A stretch of DNA of 13,454 nucleotides from Actinomycetes bacterium (GTDB lineage: Bacteria > Actinomycetota > Actinomycetes > Mycobacteriales > Mycobacteriaceae): NCBI GenBank assembly GCA_023415515.1, contig JAEZKH010000198.1:1-13454 (forward strand), in the 5' to 3' direction. Of this stretch, positions 1-7,981 are shown piece by piece; the stretch's first letter is position 1, and every line of letters begins with the position of its first letter. Both the position numbers and the translations under genes were made by a program. The notes under the pieces are model-generated. The model was not told the origin of the DNA. It ran no database searches and saw only the letters and a program-made list of their open reading frames with translations.

Positions 1-759
1 GTCGCGGGCGGCGTCGACGGTGGCCGACGCCGCCGACGCGGCCGACGAGGCGCCGCGGGCGTCGATGATCGCCGCACCGCGCTTGGCGACGGTGGGGATG
101 AAGTCGTTCTCGATCCAGCCCTGGTCGTTGACGACCTCGGCGGCGTTGCGTCCACCGACCTCGGCGTGGAACACGTCGGGGTACTGGGTGGCCGAGTGGT
201 TGCCCCAGATCGTCATCTTCTTGATGTCGGTGACCTTGGCACCCGTCTTGCGGGCCAACTGGGAGATGGCCCTGTTGTGGTCGAGGCGGGTCAGCGCCGT
301 GAACCGCTCCTTCGGGATGTCGGGGGCGTTGGACATCGCGATGAGCGCATTGGTGTTGGCGGGGTTCCCGGTCACGCCGATGCGGATGTCGTCGGCGGCC
401 ACCTCGTTGAGCGCCTTGCCCTGCGCGGTGAAGATCGCACCGTTGGCTTCGAGGAGGTCGCTGCGCTCCATGCCTGGACCGCGGGGCCGGGCGCCGACCA
501 GCAGCGCGAGGTTCGCCCCGTCGAAGATCTTGTTGGCGTCGGCGCCGATCTCGACGCCCGAGAGCAACGGGAAGGCACAGTCGTCGAGTTCCATCACGAC
601 GCCCTCGAGCGCCTTGAGCGCGGGCTCGATTTCGAGCAGACGGAGTTCGATCGGGCGGTCAGGGCCGAGCAACGAGCCGCTGGCCAAGCGGAACAGAAGG
701 CTGTAGCCGATCTGGCCGGCGGCTCCGGTCACCGCGACCTTGAGGGGAGAAGTGCTCAC
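1..759 (-). CDS. mdh: Malate dehydrogenase, C-terminal part cut off by the window edge
   Basis: NAD-dependent malate dehydrogenase, interconverting malate and oxaloacetate in the cytoplasmic TCA cycle. Reading from a GTG at 759, 253 codons are present without a stop. The protein opens VSTSPLKVAVTGAAGQIGYS, with the Rossmann GxxGxxG at residues 12-18. The substrate loop RPRGPGMERSD (91-101), GNPANTN (131-137), LDHNRA with the relay Asp at about 160, and GNHSATQYPD with the catalytic His at 188 are all intact. Mycobacterial MDH is about 329 residues, so roughly 76 C-terminal residues lie outside the window. The GTG start is supported by an AGGAG 9 nt upstream (769-773). The gene is divergent from corA with 141 bp between starts, as for Rv1240/Rv1239c. 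I see no frameshift. It is partial only because of the window boundary. Confidence 0.97.
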   Translation of the reverse strand, partial: MSTSPLKVAVTGAAGQIGYSLLFRLASGSLLGPDRPIELRLLEIEPALKALEGVVMELDDCAFPLLSGVEIGADANKIFDGANLALLVGARPRGPGMERSDLLEANGAIFTAQGKALNEVAADDIRIGVTGNPANTNALIAMSNAPDIPKERFTALTRLDHNRAISQLARKTGAKVTDIKKMTIWGNHSATQYPDVFHAEVGGRNAAEVVNDQGWIENDFIPTVAKRGAAIIDARGASSAASAASATVDAARD

Positions 760-768
760 GTCGTCAGG

Positions 769-773
769 CTCCT
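769..773 (-). promoter_or_regulatory. Shine-Dalgarno of mdh
   Basis: On the minus strand AGGAG lies 9 nt before the GTG at 759. It fixes the start of mdh at a GTG codon. Confidence 0.7.
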
Positions 774-851
774 AAGGCAGAGAGGTATTCCGTGGTCGAA
801 ACTAGCGCACCGGCGACAGCGCGAAACCGGCGGTCCACAACCGCCTGCGCG

Positions 852-857
852 TAGCAT
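852..857 (+). promoter_or_regulatory. Possible -10 element of corA
   Basis: TAGCAT fits the mycobacterial TANNNT -10 consensus and would give a leader of about 37-42 nt before the corA ATG. No convincing TTGACA-like -35 is seen 16-19 nt upstream, so this is weak. On the opposite strand the same spot reads GATAAT and could serve mdh instead. Confidence 0.25.
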
Positions 858-887
858 TATCCGGGCCGAATCGGCCCGCGCCGCGAC

Positions 888-894
888 AGGAGGT
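888..894 (+). promoter_or_regulatory. Shine-Dalgarno of corA
   Basis: AGGAGGT ends 6 nt before the ATG at 901. It selects this start over in-frame upstream codons that would run antisense through mdh. Confidence 0.8.
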
Positions 895-900
895 GCTGCG

Positions 901-2010
901 ATGCCTTCGTTCCGCGGCGCGCTGCCACCCGCCCTTCGTCCCGTCCGCCCCAAGCACGCCCACCCCGGCGCCGACGCGAAGACGATCCACGTGCCCGTCG
1001 CGCGCGCCATGGTCGACTGCGGCATCTACGTCGACGGTAAACGGTTGCCCGGCAAGTACACCCACGCCGCAGCGCTGAACAAAGTGCACGAACTCGGGTC
1101 AGAGGGCCGCGACGCGTTCGTGTGGATCGGGTTGCACGAACCCGACGAACACCAGATGCAGGCCGTCGGTGACGTGTTCGGACTGCACGAACTCGCGGTC
1201 GAGGACGCCGTGCACGCCCACCAGCGGCCCAAGCTCGAGCGCTACGACAAGACGCTGTTCATGGTGCTCAAGACGGTGAACTACATCGAGCACGAATCGG
1301 TCGCCAACGCAAGAGAGATCGTCGAAACCGGCGAGATCATGGTGTTCGTCGGAGCCGACTTCGTCGTGACGGTCCGACACGGCGAGCACGGCGAGCTGGC
1401 CGGCGTACGACGCCACGTGGAGGCCTCGCCCGCGCTGCTCAAGCTGGGCCCGTACGCGATCATGCACGCGATCGCCGACCACGTCGTCGACAACTACCTC
1501 GACGTCACCGACCTGATCGAGACCGACATCGACGCGATGGAAGAGGACATCTTCTCGCCGCGCACGCACACCAACATCGAATGCATCTACCTGCTCAAGC
1601 GCGAGGTCGTCGAATTACGCCGCGCGGTAGGGCCTTTGACGCTTGCGCTACAACGACTCCACTCCGACCACAACGACCTCATCTCGGTCGAGGTCCGGCG
1701 CTACATGCGCGACGTGCTCGACCACAACATCCAGGCCTCCGACCGGATCACCAGTTACGACGAGATGCTCAGCTCGCTGGTGCAGGCCGCGCTCGGCAAG
1801 GTCGCCATGCAGCAGAACGTCGACATGCGCAAGATCTCGGCGTGGGTGGCGATCGCGGCCGTGCCGACCGCGCTGGCGGGCATCTACGGGATGAACTTCA
1901 CGCACATGCCCGAACTGCAGTGGACCTTCGGCTACCCGGCGGTGCTGCTGGTGATGTTCTGCATCTGCTTCCTGCTGCACCGCACGTTCCGGCACAACCA
2001 CTGGCTCTAG
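901..2010 (+). CDS. corA: CorA-type magnesium/cobalt transport protein
   Basis: Pentameric inner-membrane channel for Mg2+ (and Co2+/Ni2+) of the CorA family; 369 residues, close to the roughly 366 expected for mycobacterial CorA. The cytoplasmic funnel carries the family block AVEDAVHAHQRPKLERYDK (about 99-117), followed by the long helical stalk. Near the C-terminus, TM1 (about 312-331) ends in the YGMNF signature, with GMN at 330-332 forming the pore mouth. A short MPEL-containing periplasmic loop and TM2 (about 345-363) follow, and the protein ends in a basic tail. The start is the ATG with a strong AGGAGG 6 nt upstream; the open frame extends to 166 but that part lies antisense to mdh. 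It is divergent from mdh and convergent with the SUFU gene, so it is probably monocistronic. In M. tuberculosis the equivalent gene (Rv1239c) directly faces sugC; here one extra gene lies between. Confidence 0.96.
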   Translation: MPSFRGALPPALRPVRPKHAHPGADAKTIHVPVARAMVDCGIYVDGKRLPGKYTHAAALNKVHELGSEGRDAFVWIGLHEPDEHQMQAVGDVFGLHELAVEDAVHAHQRPKLERYDKTLFMVLKTVNYIEHESVANAREIVETGEIMVFVGADFVVTVRHGEHGELAGVRRHVEASPALLKLGPYAIMHAIADHVVDNYLDVTDLIETDIDAMEEDIFSPRTHTNIECIYLLKREVVELRRAVGPLTLALQRLHSDHNDLISVEVRRYMRDVLDHNIQASDRITSYDEMLSSLVQAALGKVAMQQNVDMRKISAWVAIAAVPTALAGIYGMNFTHMPELQWTFGYPAVLLVMFCICFLLHRTFRHNHWL

Positions 2011-2018
2011 ATTTCCCG

Positions 2019-2075
2019 CGAAACGACATTCCGGTACGCCCTTACTCGACATTTGTGTACCGGAATGTCGTTTCG
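2019..2075. repeat. Perfect inverted repeat between convergent genes; possible bidirectional terminator or dispersed palindrome
   Basis: The left arm GAAACGACATTCCGGTAC (2020-2037) is an exact reverse complement of the right arm at 2057-2074, and one further C-G pair at 2019/2075 extends the stem to 19 bp. The loop is 19 nt. The loop contains a second CGACATT (2047-2053), a direct copy of 2024-2030, so an alternative shorter hairpin with 2064-2070 is possible. It starts 9 nt after the corA stop and ends 9 nt before the stop of the opposing SUFU gene, a typical place for a terminator shared by two convergent genes. There is no U-tract on either strand, so it is not a classic intrinsic terminator. 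It could instead be one copy of a dispersed palindromic element. Confidence 0.8.
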
Positions 2076-2083
2076 GCGAGAAG

Positions 2084-2658
2084 TCAGCTGGGCGACGAGG
2101 CGCGTCGGTTCGGGTCGAGGACGTCGATGTTGTCGGTCCGCCACGCCTCGCGCATCGCCTCGGCTCCCTTCAGCCGCACCCACGCCGCCTCGGTCGGTGT
2201 GATCGGCGTCGCCGACAACACGACGACGGGCTCGGCGGGTGCAGGCAATTCGATGTCGCCGATCCCGCTGTCGCTCAACAGAAATGCGGTGAATGCTGCG
2301 CCGTCCCACAACGGTGTGCCGAGGTCGACGAGTGCATCGGGGGCGAGCACCAACCCTTCGACCGCAGGCGCTGCGGCCAACACCGCGACGTTGCGGGCCA
2401 GACCTTTCGGGGTGGGTCCGCGCAACGCGACCATCACCTCGGAGCGCGGACCGCGCACCGGATCCGCGGCGAACGCGGCGGGATCGATCATCGGCTCGCG
2501 CGAACACCCCAGCGACACATAATGAACGACGTCGCCATCGTCTGGCCCGAACCGCAGCACATCGAAGGACTGCGTGCCGAGGAAGGTCACACTGGCCGCA
2601 TCGGGCTCCCGCGCGAAGTGGGCGCGCAGGTGAGCGCGCACCTCCGTCAGGACATCGG

Positions 2659-2662
<4 letters not shown>
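2084..2662 (-). CDS. SUFU (suppressor of fused)-domain protein
   Basis: 192-residue soluble protein resembling the SUFU domain family. It has an N-terminal helix followed by VTFLGTQSFDVLRFGPDDGD, then the characteristic HYVSLGCSRE strand (about 47-56), a central PRSEVMVALRG (about 72-82), a middle block PAVEGLVLAPDALVDLGTPLW, and a closing segment with VVVLSATPITPTEAAWVRLKG. The family's eukaryotic member is a Hedgehog pathway regulator. Bacterial relatives are known mainly by sequence, and some occur as immunity proteins in polymorphic toxin loci. The start is a GTG whose GTGA overlaps the sugC stop by 4 nt, so it is probably translated by coupling at the end of the trehalose transporter operon. 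No toxin gene is seen beside it. It has no signal peptide or membrane segment. The family call is from pattern recognition of the translated sequence; a specific function cannot be given. Confidence 0.85.
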
Positions 2663-3906
<1,244 letters not shown>

Positions 3907-3910
3907 CGAA

Positions 3911-4747
3911 CTACCCCTTCACCGCACCCGAAGTCAATCCAGCGACGATCCGCCGTTGGAAGATTAGAACAAAGATGATGATCGGAATCGTGATCACCAT
4001 TGCGCCCGCCGCAATGGATCCGGTCGGCTCCTCGAACTGCGAACTGCCGGTGAAGTTTGCGATCGCCACCGGCGCGGTGATCGCGCGCTCGGTGGCCGTC
4101 AACGACAGCGCGAGCAAAAGATCGTTCCACGCGAAGATGAACACCAGGATCGCCGCGGTGACAATGCCGGGCGCCGCCAGCGGCGCGATCACCTTGCGAA
4201 ACGCCTGCGCCGGCGTCGCACCGTCCATCTTGGCCGCCTTCTCCAGATCCCATGGGATCTCCCGGAAGAACGCCGAAAGCGTGTAGATGGCCAGCGGTAG
4301 CGCGAACGTGATGTACGGGATGATCAGGCCGGGCCAGGTGTCGAACAGGCCGAGGCTCCGCCACATGTTGAAAATCGGTGTCACCAACGAGATCTGCGGA
4401 AACATCGCAATCAGCAGCGCGACACCGACGAGCAGCCGCTTGCCTGGGAACTGAAGGCGCGCGACCGCGTAGGCCGCCATCCCGCCGACGACAACCGCGA
4501 TCACGGTGGTGATCAATCCGATGCCGATCGAGTTGATCAGCGCCGAGCTGAACGCGCTCCCCGAGAAAATGCCCTTGTAGTTGTCGAACGTGATCTCGGT
4601 CGGAATGAGCTTGCCGTCCTTGACCGTTGACGTCGGCTTCAGCGACAGCGACAGAATCCACAGCACGGGGAACAGCGCATAGATCACCACCAGGATGTTG
4701 ACGACGGCCCATCCCGTCGCCCGTCCCGCGCCGACCCGCTCAGACAT
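3911..4747 (-). CDS. sugB: Trehalose ABC importer, permease subunit SugB
   Basis: Inner-membrane permease of the trehalose importer (binding-protein-dependent permease, MalG/CarB2-like). It has 278 residues from the ATG at 4747, against a recalled 274 for M. tuberculosis SugB, with which the C-terminal two thirds are nearly identical by eye. Six membrane segments can be read: about 12-36, 70-95, 104-125, 138-160, 195-217 and 246-265. The coupling EAA loop is EKAAKMDGATPAQAFRKVIAPLAAPG (169-194), which contacts SugC. The ATG at 4747 was chosen because GAGGAAG lies 9 nt upstream. In-frame ATGs at 4765 and 4783 (290 residues) lack a ribosome site and add a hydrophilic MRAGGPMRKRAD extension. The start overlaps the end of a 19-codon ORF bridging from sugA. 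The stop is 4 nt before the sugC start. Confidence 0.95.
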   Translation of the reverse strand: MSERVGAGRATGWAVVNILVVIYALFPVLWILSLSLKPTSTVKDGKLIPTEITFDNYKGIFSGSAFSSALINSIGIGLITTVIAVVVGGMAAYAVARLQFPGKRLLVGVALLIAMFPQISLVTPIFNMWRSLGLFDTWPGLIIPYITFALPLAIYTLSAFFREIPWDLEKAAKMDGATPAQAFRKVIAPLAAPGIVTAAILVFIFAWNDLLLALSLTATERAITAPVAIANFTGSSQFEEPTGSIAAGAMVITIPIIIFVLIFQRRIVAGLTSGAVKG

Positions 4748-4799
4748 GTCTGCTCGCTTCCTCATCGGGCCGCCGGCCCGCATCGTCAGCTTCGGACAT
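4740..4799 (-). CDS. Possible 19-residue leader/coupling peptide between sugA and sugB
   Basis: An ATG shares its A with the sugA stop (TGATG) and opens a 19-codon frame reading MSEADDAGRRPDEEASRHV. It is preceded by GAGGAGAGG only 5 nt upstream. Its TGA (4740-4742) falls inside the sugB start region, giving an 8-nt overlap with sugB from 4747. The layout is typical of termination-reinitiation coupling, and the peptide itself may have no function. It is too short to judge by codon use. The alternative is that it is simply spacer between two permease genes. Confidence 0.35.
   Translation of the reverse strand: MSEADDAGRRPDEEASRHV
4757..4763 (-). promoter_or_regulatory. Shine-Dalgarno of sugB deciding its start
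   Basis: GAGGAAG on the minus strand lies 9 nt before the ATG at 4747. The two in-frame ATGs further upstream have no comparable site. Confidence 0.65.
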
Positions 4800-5740
4800 C
4801 AGCGCCTCTCCTCGTCGGATCCTGGCGCCGATGCACCGAAGATCGTGATGTAGATGAACGCGATGATCGCGACCGACAGGAAGATCAACACGCTGATCGC
4901 CGAGCCGAGCCCGAGGTTGAACGCCTTGAACAGGTTGTCGTAGCCGAGGATCGACACCGATCCGGTGTTGTTGGCTCCGCCGGTGAGCACGTAGATGTTG
5001 TCGAAGATGCGGAACGCGTCGAGCGTGCGGAATAGCAGCGCCACCAAGATCGCCGGCTTGATAAGCGGCAGAATCACTTTGACCAACCGCTTCCAGGCAC
5101 CCGCACCGTCGACCTGAGCGGCGTTCAGCAGATCCTGGGGCACCAGCGCCAGCCCGGCGAGCAGCAGCAGTGCCATGAACGGCGTGGTCTTCCACACCTC
5201 CGCGAGTACGACGATGGCAAGCGAGGGAAGCTGCTCGGTCAGCGGCGCGCTGCCCGCGGGCAGGAAGTTGGCCAGATACCCGGTTCCCGGTGTCCATGCG
5301 TAGTACCAGCTGTAGGACGCCGCGACGGTGACGATGCCGTACGGGATCAGGATCGCGGTGCGCACCACACCCTTGCCGAAGATGGTCCGGTGCATCACCA
5401 GGGCGAGCGCCATGCCGAGCACGAACTCGATCGCCACCGAGACGATCGTGATGGCCAGCGTCACGAGGAACGCGGTCCACCAGTACCGGTCGGTGAGAAC
5501 GGTCTGATAGTTCGACAGGCCGACGAACGCGGTGTCGTCGGGCGCGGCCAGGTTGTAGCGCTGCAGGCTCAGCCATACCGCGTAGCCGATCGGGTAGGCG
5601 GTCACCGCCAACATCAGCACGACGGCGGGCGCGATCAGCAGGTACGCGAGCCTGCGGTCCGACTTCTTGTCGTCGCCGGCGCCGCCGGCCGCCCGGGCCG
5701 GCGCCTTCGGCGCGTCGTGGTTCTCCAGGGTGGCCGTCAC
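4799..5740 (-). CDS. sugA: Trehalose ABC importer, permease subunit SugA
   Basis: Second inner-membrane permease of the LpqY-SugABC importer (MalF-like), 313 residues against a recalled 307 in M. tuberculosis. A hydrophilic cytoplasmic N-terminus of about 30 residues (MTATLENHDAPKAPARAAGG...) precedes six membrane segments: about 31-58, 88-112, 126-148, 173-199, 229-245 and 279-302. The EAA loop LLNAAQVDGAGAWKRLVKVILPLIKP lies at 204-229. The start is a GTG that overlaps the lpqY stop as GTGA, implying translational coupling to lpqY. The stop TGATG overlaps the ATG of a possible coupling peptide leading into sugB. Both permease partners are intact. Confidence 0.95.
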   Translation of the reverse strand: MTATLENHDAPKAPARAAGGAGDDKKSDRRLAYLLIAPAVVLMLAVTAYPIGYAVWLSLQRYNLAAPDDTAFVGLSNYQTVLTDRYWWTAFLVTLAITIVSVAIEFVLGMALALVMHRTIFGKGVVRTAILIPYGIVTVAASYSWYYAWTPGTGYLANFLPAGSAPLTEQLPSLAIVVLAEVWKTTPFMALLLLAGLALVPQDLLNAAQVDGAGAWKRLVKVILPLIKPAILVALLFRTLDAFRIFDNIYVLTGGANNTGSVSILGYDNLFKAFNLGLGSAISVLIFLSVAIIAFIYITIFGASAPGSDEERR

Positions 5741-7134
5741 GGGATCAGCCCCTTACCGTCGATGGCCTTCTGGACCGCCTCTGTCAGCTCGTCGGCCGTA
5801 CTCTCCGGCTCGATGTCGGTGATGGGCGCCAGCGTCGCCGAAATGCGCGTGGACACGGCCTGATAGACGGGTGTGGCCGGGCGGACAGCTGCGTTGGTGA
5901 GCTGTTCGCGGATGATCGCGTACTGCGGATACTTCTTCTGGAACGCCGGGTCGTCGTACAGCGAGGTGCGCACGGCGGGCAATCCGCCCTCGACCGAGGT
6001 GTAGCGCTGGTTCTCGACGCTGCGCAGACACCGCATCGCCTCGAACGCCTCGGATCGGTGCTGGGTGGTGGGAGCCACCGCCACATTGAGGCCGCCCAGC
6101 GTCACCTTTGCCTGCTCCCCCGGCTGCACACCCGGATACGGCGCGAAGCCGAACACCTTCCTGCTGGCGTCGTAGGCGGCATCGAACTGTTCGTCCGTCG
6201 GCGAGAATGTTCCGACATCGTTGATGCTGCCCGACAGTGCCGGATCCTCGTTGAGCGGAAGGAAACTCACCCCGCCCTTGACGGCGTTCTCCAACATCGA
6301 GGGCAGTACGAAGGGCCAGTTCACCTCGAGCGCGGCTTTGCCCTGCTCGAGGGCGAGCCGCGCGGTGCCCTCGTCGGTCTGTGTGATCGACGGGTCGGCC
6401 CCTGGCGCGGTGGCAACAGACTTCATGATCTGCAACGCCTTCACCGTCGCCGCCCGATGCTCGGGGGTGTCGGTCAGCGTGACGGTTTTGCCGTCGTCGG
6501 ACAGCACCTGGCCGCCCGCACTTTCCAACAATGTGTTGAACCAGACCACCAAACCCTCGTACTGCTTGGCCTGCAGCGCAATCCAACTCGGCTTTCCAGC
6601 GGCGTGCAGCCTGGTCGCCTCGGCCACCATCGCGTCCCATGTGTCCGGCGGCTTGTCCATCAAATCCGCTCGATACCAGAGCAACTGGGTGTTTGTCGTG
6701 ATCGGTGCGGCATACAACTTGTCTTGCCACTTCGCCGTCTCGAGTGGTCCGGGCAGCGTATTCGTGGTGGCGTCGCGCTCGGCCTGCCCGGACGGGTCGT
6801 CGGACAGCGGCAACGCCCAGCCCGCTTCGGCGAATTCGGCCGTCCACACCACGTCGAGGGCCATCAGATCCAGCGTCTTGTCGTTGCCGGTGAGGCGTCT
6901 CGCCAGTTGCAGACGCTGGGCGTCGGCCTCCTTCGGCAAGCTGATCTGCTGGATCCTGAAGCGGCCTGCCAGTTCTTCGTTGCAGCGCTTGGCGACGGCG
7001 GTGAACGTCGCCATCTCGCTCGCCGGGGTGTAGTAGTTGATGACGATCCCGCCACCGCCGGAACTGCAGGCGGTGACCACCGATGCCGTCGTCACAGCCG
7101 CCAGTGCCGCTGCACACAGTCGACGTGCGTGCAC
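5737..7134 (-). CDS. lpqY: Trehalose-binding lipoprotein LpqY
   Basis: Extracytoplasmic substrate-binding lipoprotein (solute-binding family 1) that captures trehalose released by antigen-85 mycolyltransferases and delivers it to SugABC. From the GTG at 7134 it has 465 residues; M. tuberculosis LpqY is recalled as 468. The basic N-terminus (HARRLC) and a hydrophobic stretch end in the lipobox VVTAC, with Cys23 lipidated. Clearly recognisable blocks are INYYTPASEMATF, RLTGNDKTLDLMALDVVWTAEFAEAGWALPL, APITTNTQLLWYRADL, EGLVVWFNTLLESAGG, ALEVNWPF and RPATPVYQAVS. The GTG was chosen because AGGAGG lies 6 nt upstream. An in-frame ATG at 7155 would add 7 residues and would encode the Shine-Dalgarno itself. 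It heads the lpqY-sugABC-SUFU operon, with a candidate promoter 70-100 bp upstream. Confidence 0.96.
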   Translation of the reverse strand: MHARRLCAAALAAVTTASVVTACSSGGGGIVINYYTPASEMATFTAVAKRCNEELAGRFRIQQISLPKEADAQRLQLARRLTGNDKTLDLMALDVVWTAEFAEAGWALPLSDDPSGQAERDATTNTLPGPLETAKWQDKLYAAPITTNTQLLWYRADLMDKPPDTWDAMVAEATRLHAAGKPSWIALQAKQYEGLVVWFNTLLESAGGQVLSDDGKTVTLTDTPEHRAATVKALQIMKSVATAPGADPSITQTDEGTARLALEQGKAALEVNWPFVLPSMLENAVKGGVSFLPLNEDPALSGSINDVGTFSPTDEQFDAAYDASRKVFGFAPYPGVQPGEQAKVTLGGLNVAVAPTTQHRSEAFEAMRCLRSVENQRYTSVEGGLPAVRTSLYDDPAFQKKYPQYAIIREQLTNAAVRPATPVYQAVSTRISATLAPITDIEPESTADELTEAVQKAIDGKGLIP

Positions 7135-7140
7135 GACCGG

Positions 7141-7146
7141 CCTCCT
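7141..7146 (-). promoter_or_regulatory. Shine-Dalgarno of lpqY deciding its start
   Basis: AGGAGG lies 6 nt before the GTG at 7134. Choosing the ATG at 7155 instead would place this site inside the coding region and leave that ATG with none. Confidence 0.75.
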
Positions 7147-7164
7147 GTCCCGCATGTCGAAGTC

Positions 7165-7198
7165 GCCGCCGGAGCGCGGCTAGGCGGGGAACTCCCGC
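7165..7198 (-). other. Two small GC hairpins in the predicted lpqY leader
   Basis: GCGGG/CCCGC with a 5-nt loop (7184-7198) and GCCGC/GCGGC with a 6-nt loop (7165-7180) follow each other just downstream of the predicted transcription start near 7199. In DNA this GC-rich, 5-bp stems arise often by chance, so a regulatory role is only a possibility. Confidence 0.25.
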
Positions 7199-7205
7199 GG
7201 TCAGA

Positions 7206-7235
7206 ACCGTAGAGCTAGCTGTGCGTGATTTGCAA
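7206..7235 (-). promoter_or_regulatory. Candidate housekeeping promoter of lpqY-sugABC
   Basis: On the minus strand TTGCAA (7230-7235, 4 of 6 matches to TTGACA) is separated by 18 nt from TACGGT (7206-7211, fits TANNNT). Transcription would start near 7199, leaving a leader of about 65 nt with two small hairpins before the Shine-Dalgarno. The 190-bp gap to the upstream Rv1234-like gene would allow an operon-specific promoter. Confidence 0.45.
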
Positions 7236-7324
7236 CACTGCACGGCGGCGCGTCGGTGACCGCAGCACGATCGTGACCTGCGCCTCTGCCAGTCGTCGAC
7301 GCGGCGGCGGGGCGGAAGCCCGCG

Positions 7325-7852
7325 CTATATGGTCAAGCGCGCCAGCAGATCCCGACCCTTCTCGGCGCTCTGCGGGTCACAGAGCACGTCGTAGCGGCCC
7401 GCGACCAGCTGCATCGTCGAACTGAAATCTCTTGTGCCGCGAGCCATCGCGTAGGGGATCGCCGATGTGATCAAGCCGAAGAAAACGCCCGCGACCAGGC
7501 CGGTGATCAGCGAAGCCCACGGGTTCTCGCTGAAGAAGCCGAGGATCAGGCCGATGAACAGACCGAGCCACGCCCCGCTGATCACACCGCCGCCGAGCAC
7601 CTTGGGCCAGGTCAGACGACCGGTGACCCGTTCGACCTGCATCAGGTCGACGCCGACGATCGTCACCTGCTGGACTGGAAACTCCTGATCGGAGAGGTAA
7701 TCGACGGCGCGCTGCGCCTCGGCGTAGGTCGGGTACGAGCCGATCGGCCAACCCTTCGGCGGGGTCGGTAGGGCGGCGGGCCCCCTGGCCGGGGTCGTCG
7801 GCGCGCCCGGTGTCGCGCCGGGAGCTTGTCCGGGCTGGAGGGGGTTGGTCAT
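7325..7852 (-). CDS. Rv1234-like membrane protein with a general-stress-protein-17M-type domain
   Basis: 175-residue protein, the length recalled for Rv1234. Residues 1-33 are Pro/Ala/Gly-rich and probably disordered. Residues 36-75 (IGSYPTYAEAQRAVDYLSDQEFPVQQVTIVGVDLMQVERV) resemble the YflT/general stress protein 17M domain. Two hydrophobic glycine-zipper-like segments follow (about 86-107 and 114-134), then a soluble end VAGRYDVLCDPQSAEKGRDLLARL. Function is not known. The ATG at 7852 has GAGG 4 nt and AAGGAG 11 nt upstream. It lies upstream of lpqY on the same strand with 190 bp between, so it may or may not be cotranscribed. It is divergent from the first DUF4190 gene. Confidence 0.9.
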   Translation of the reverse strand: MTNPLQPGQAPGATPGAPTTPARGPAALPTPPKGWPIGSYPTYAEAQRAVDYLSDQEFPVQQVTIVGVDLMQVERVTGRLTWPKVLGGGVISGAWLGLFIGLILGFFSENPWASLITGLVAGVFFGLITSAIPYAMARGTRDFSSTMQLVAGRYDVLCDPQSAEKGRDLLARLTI

Positions 7853-7968
7853 GGATCCTCATTCTCCTTCATCCGAGTCGAGAAATCTCATCGCCTCGCA
7901 CAATCAACGCTCCGGCGCCCGAGTTGGTGCCCAACGGCCACTCCGACCACGGGTACCAGCGCATACGC

Positions 7969-7974
7969 TAGGTT
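7969..7974 (+). promoter_or_regulatory. -10 element suggesting leaderless transcription of the first DUF4190 gene
   Basis: TAGGTT (TANNNT) ends 7 nt before the ATG at 7982, and no Shine-Dalgarno precedes that ATG. Transcription would then begin at the start codon itself, a common mode in mycobacteria. TACGCT (7964-7969) is an overlapping alternative that would leave a leader of a few nt. Confidence 0.4.
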
Positions 7975-7981
7975 GAACAGC

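Noticed and set aside
166..900. In-frame upstream extension of corA (up to 614 residues)
   Set aside because: It lies antisense to mdh, has no CorA-like content, and the ATG at 901 has a strong AGGAGG; the open frame is a product of high GC content.
1581..2522. Plus-strand 313-codon frame across the corA end and the SUFU gene
   Set aside because: It is out of frame with corA, antisense to the SUFU gene, and reads through the inverted repeat; no recognisable domain.
7923..7935. GTTGG-TGC-CCAAC palindrome in the divergent spacer, as a possible operator
   Set aside because: Arms of only 5 bp and no second copy; expected by chance in GC-rich DNA.
7853..7981. Promoter for the Rv1234-like gene in the divergent spacer
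   Set aside because: A TTGATT is visible on the minus strand but nothing matching TANNNT lies 16-19 nt downstream, so I could not support a site.
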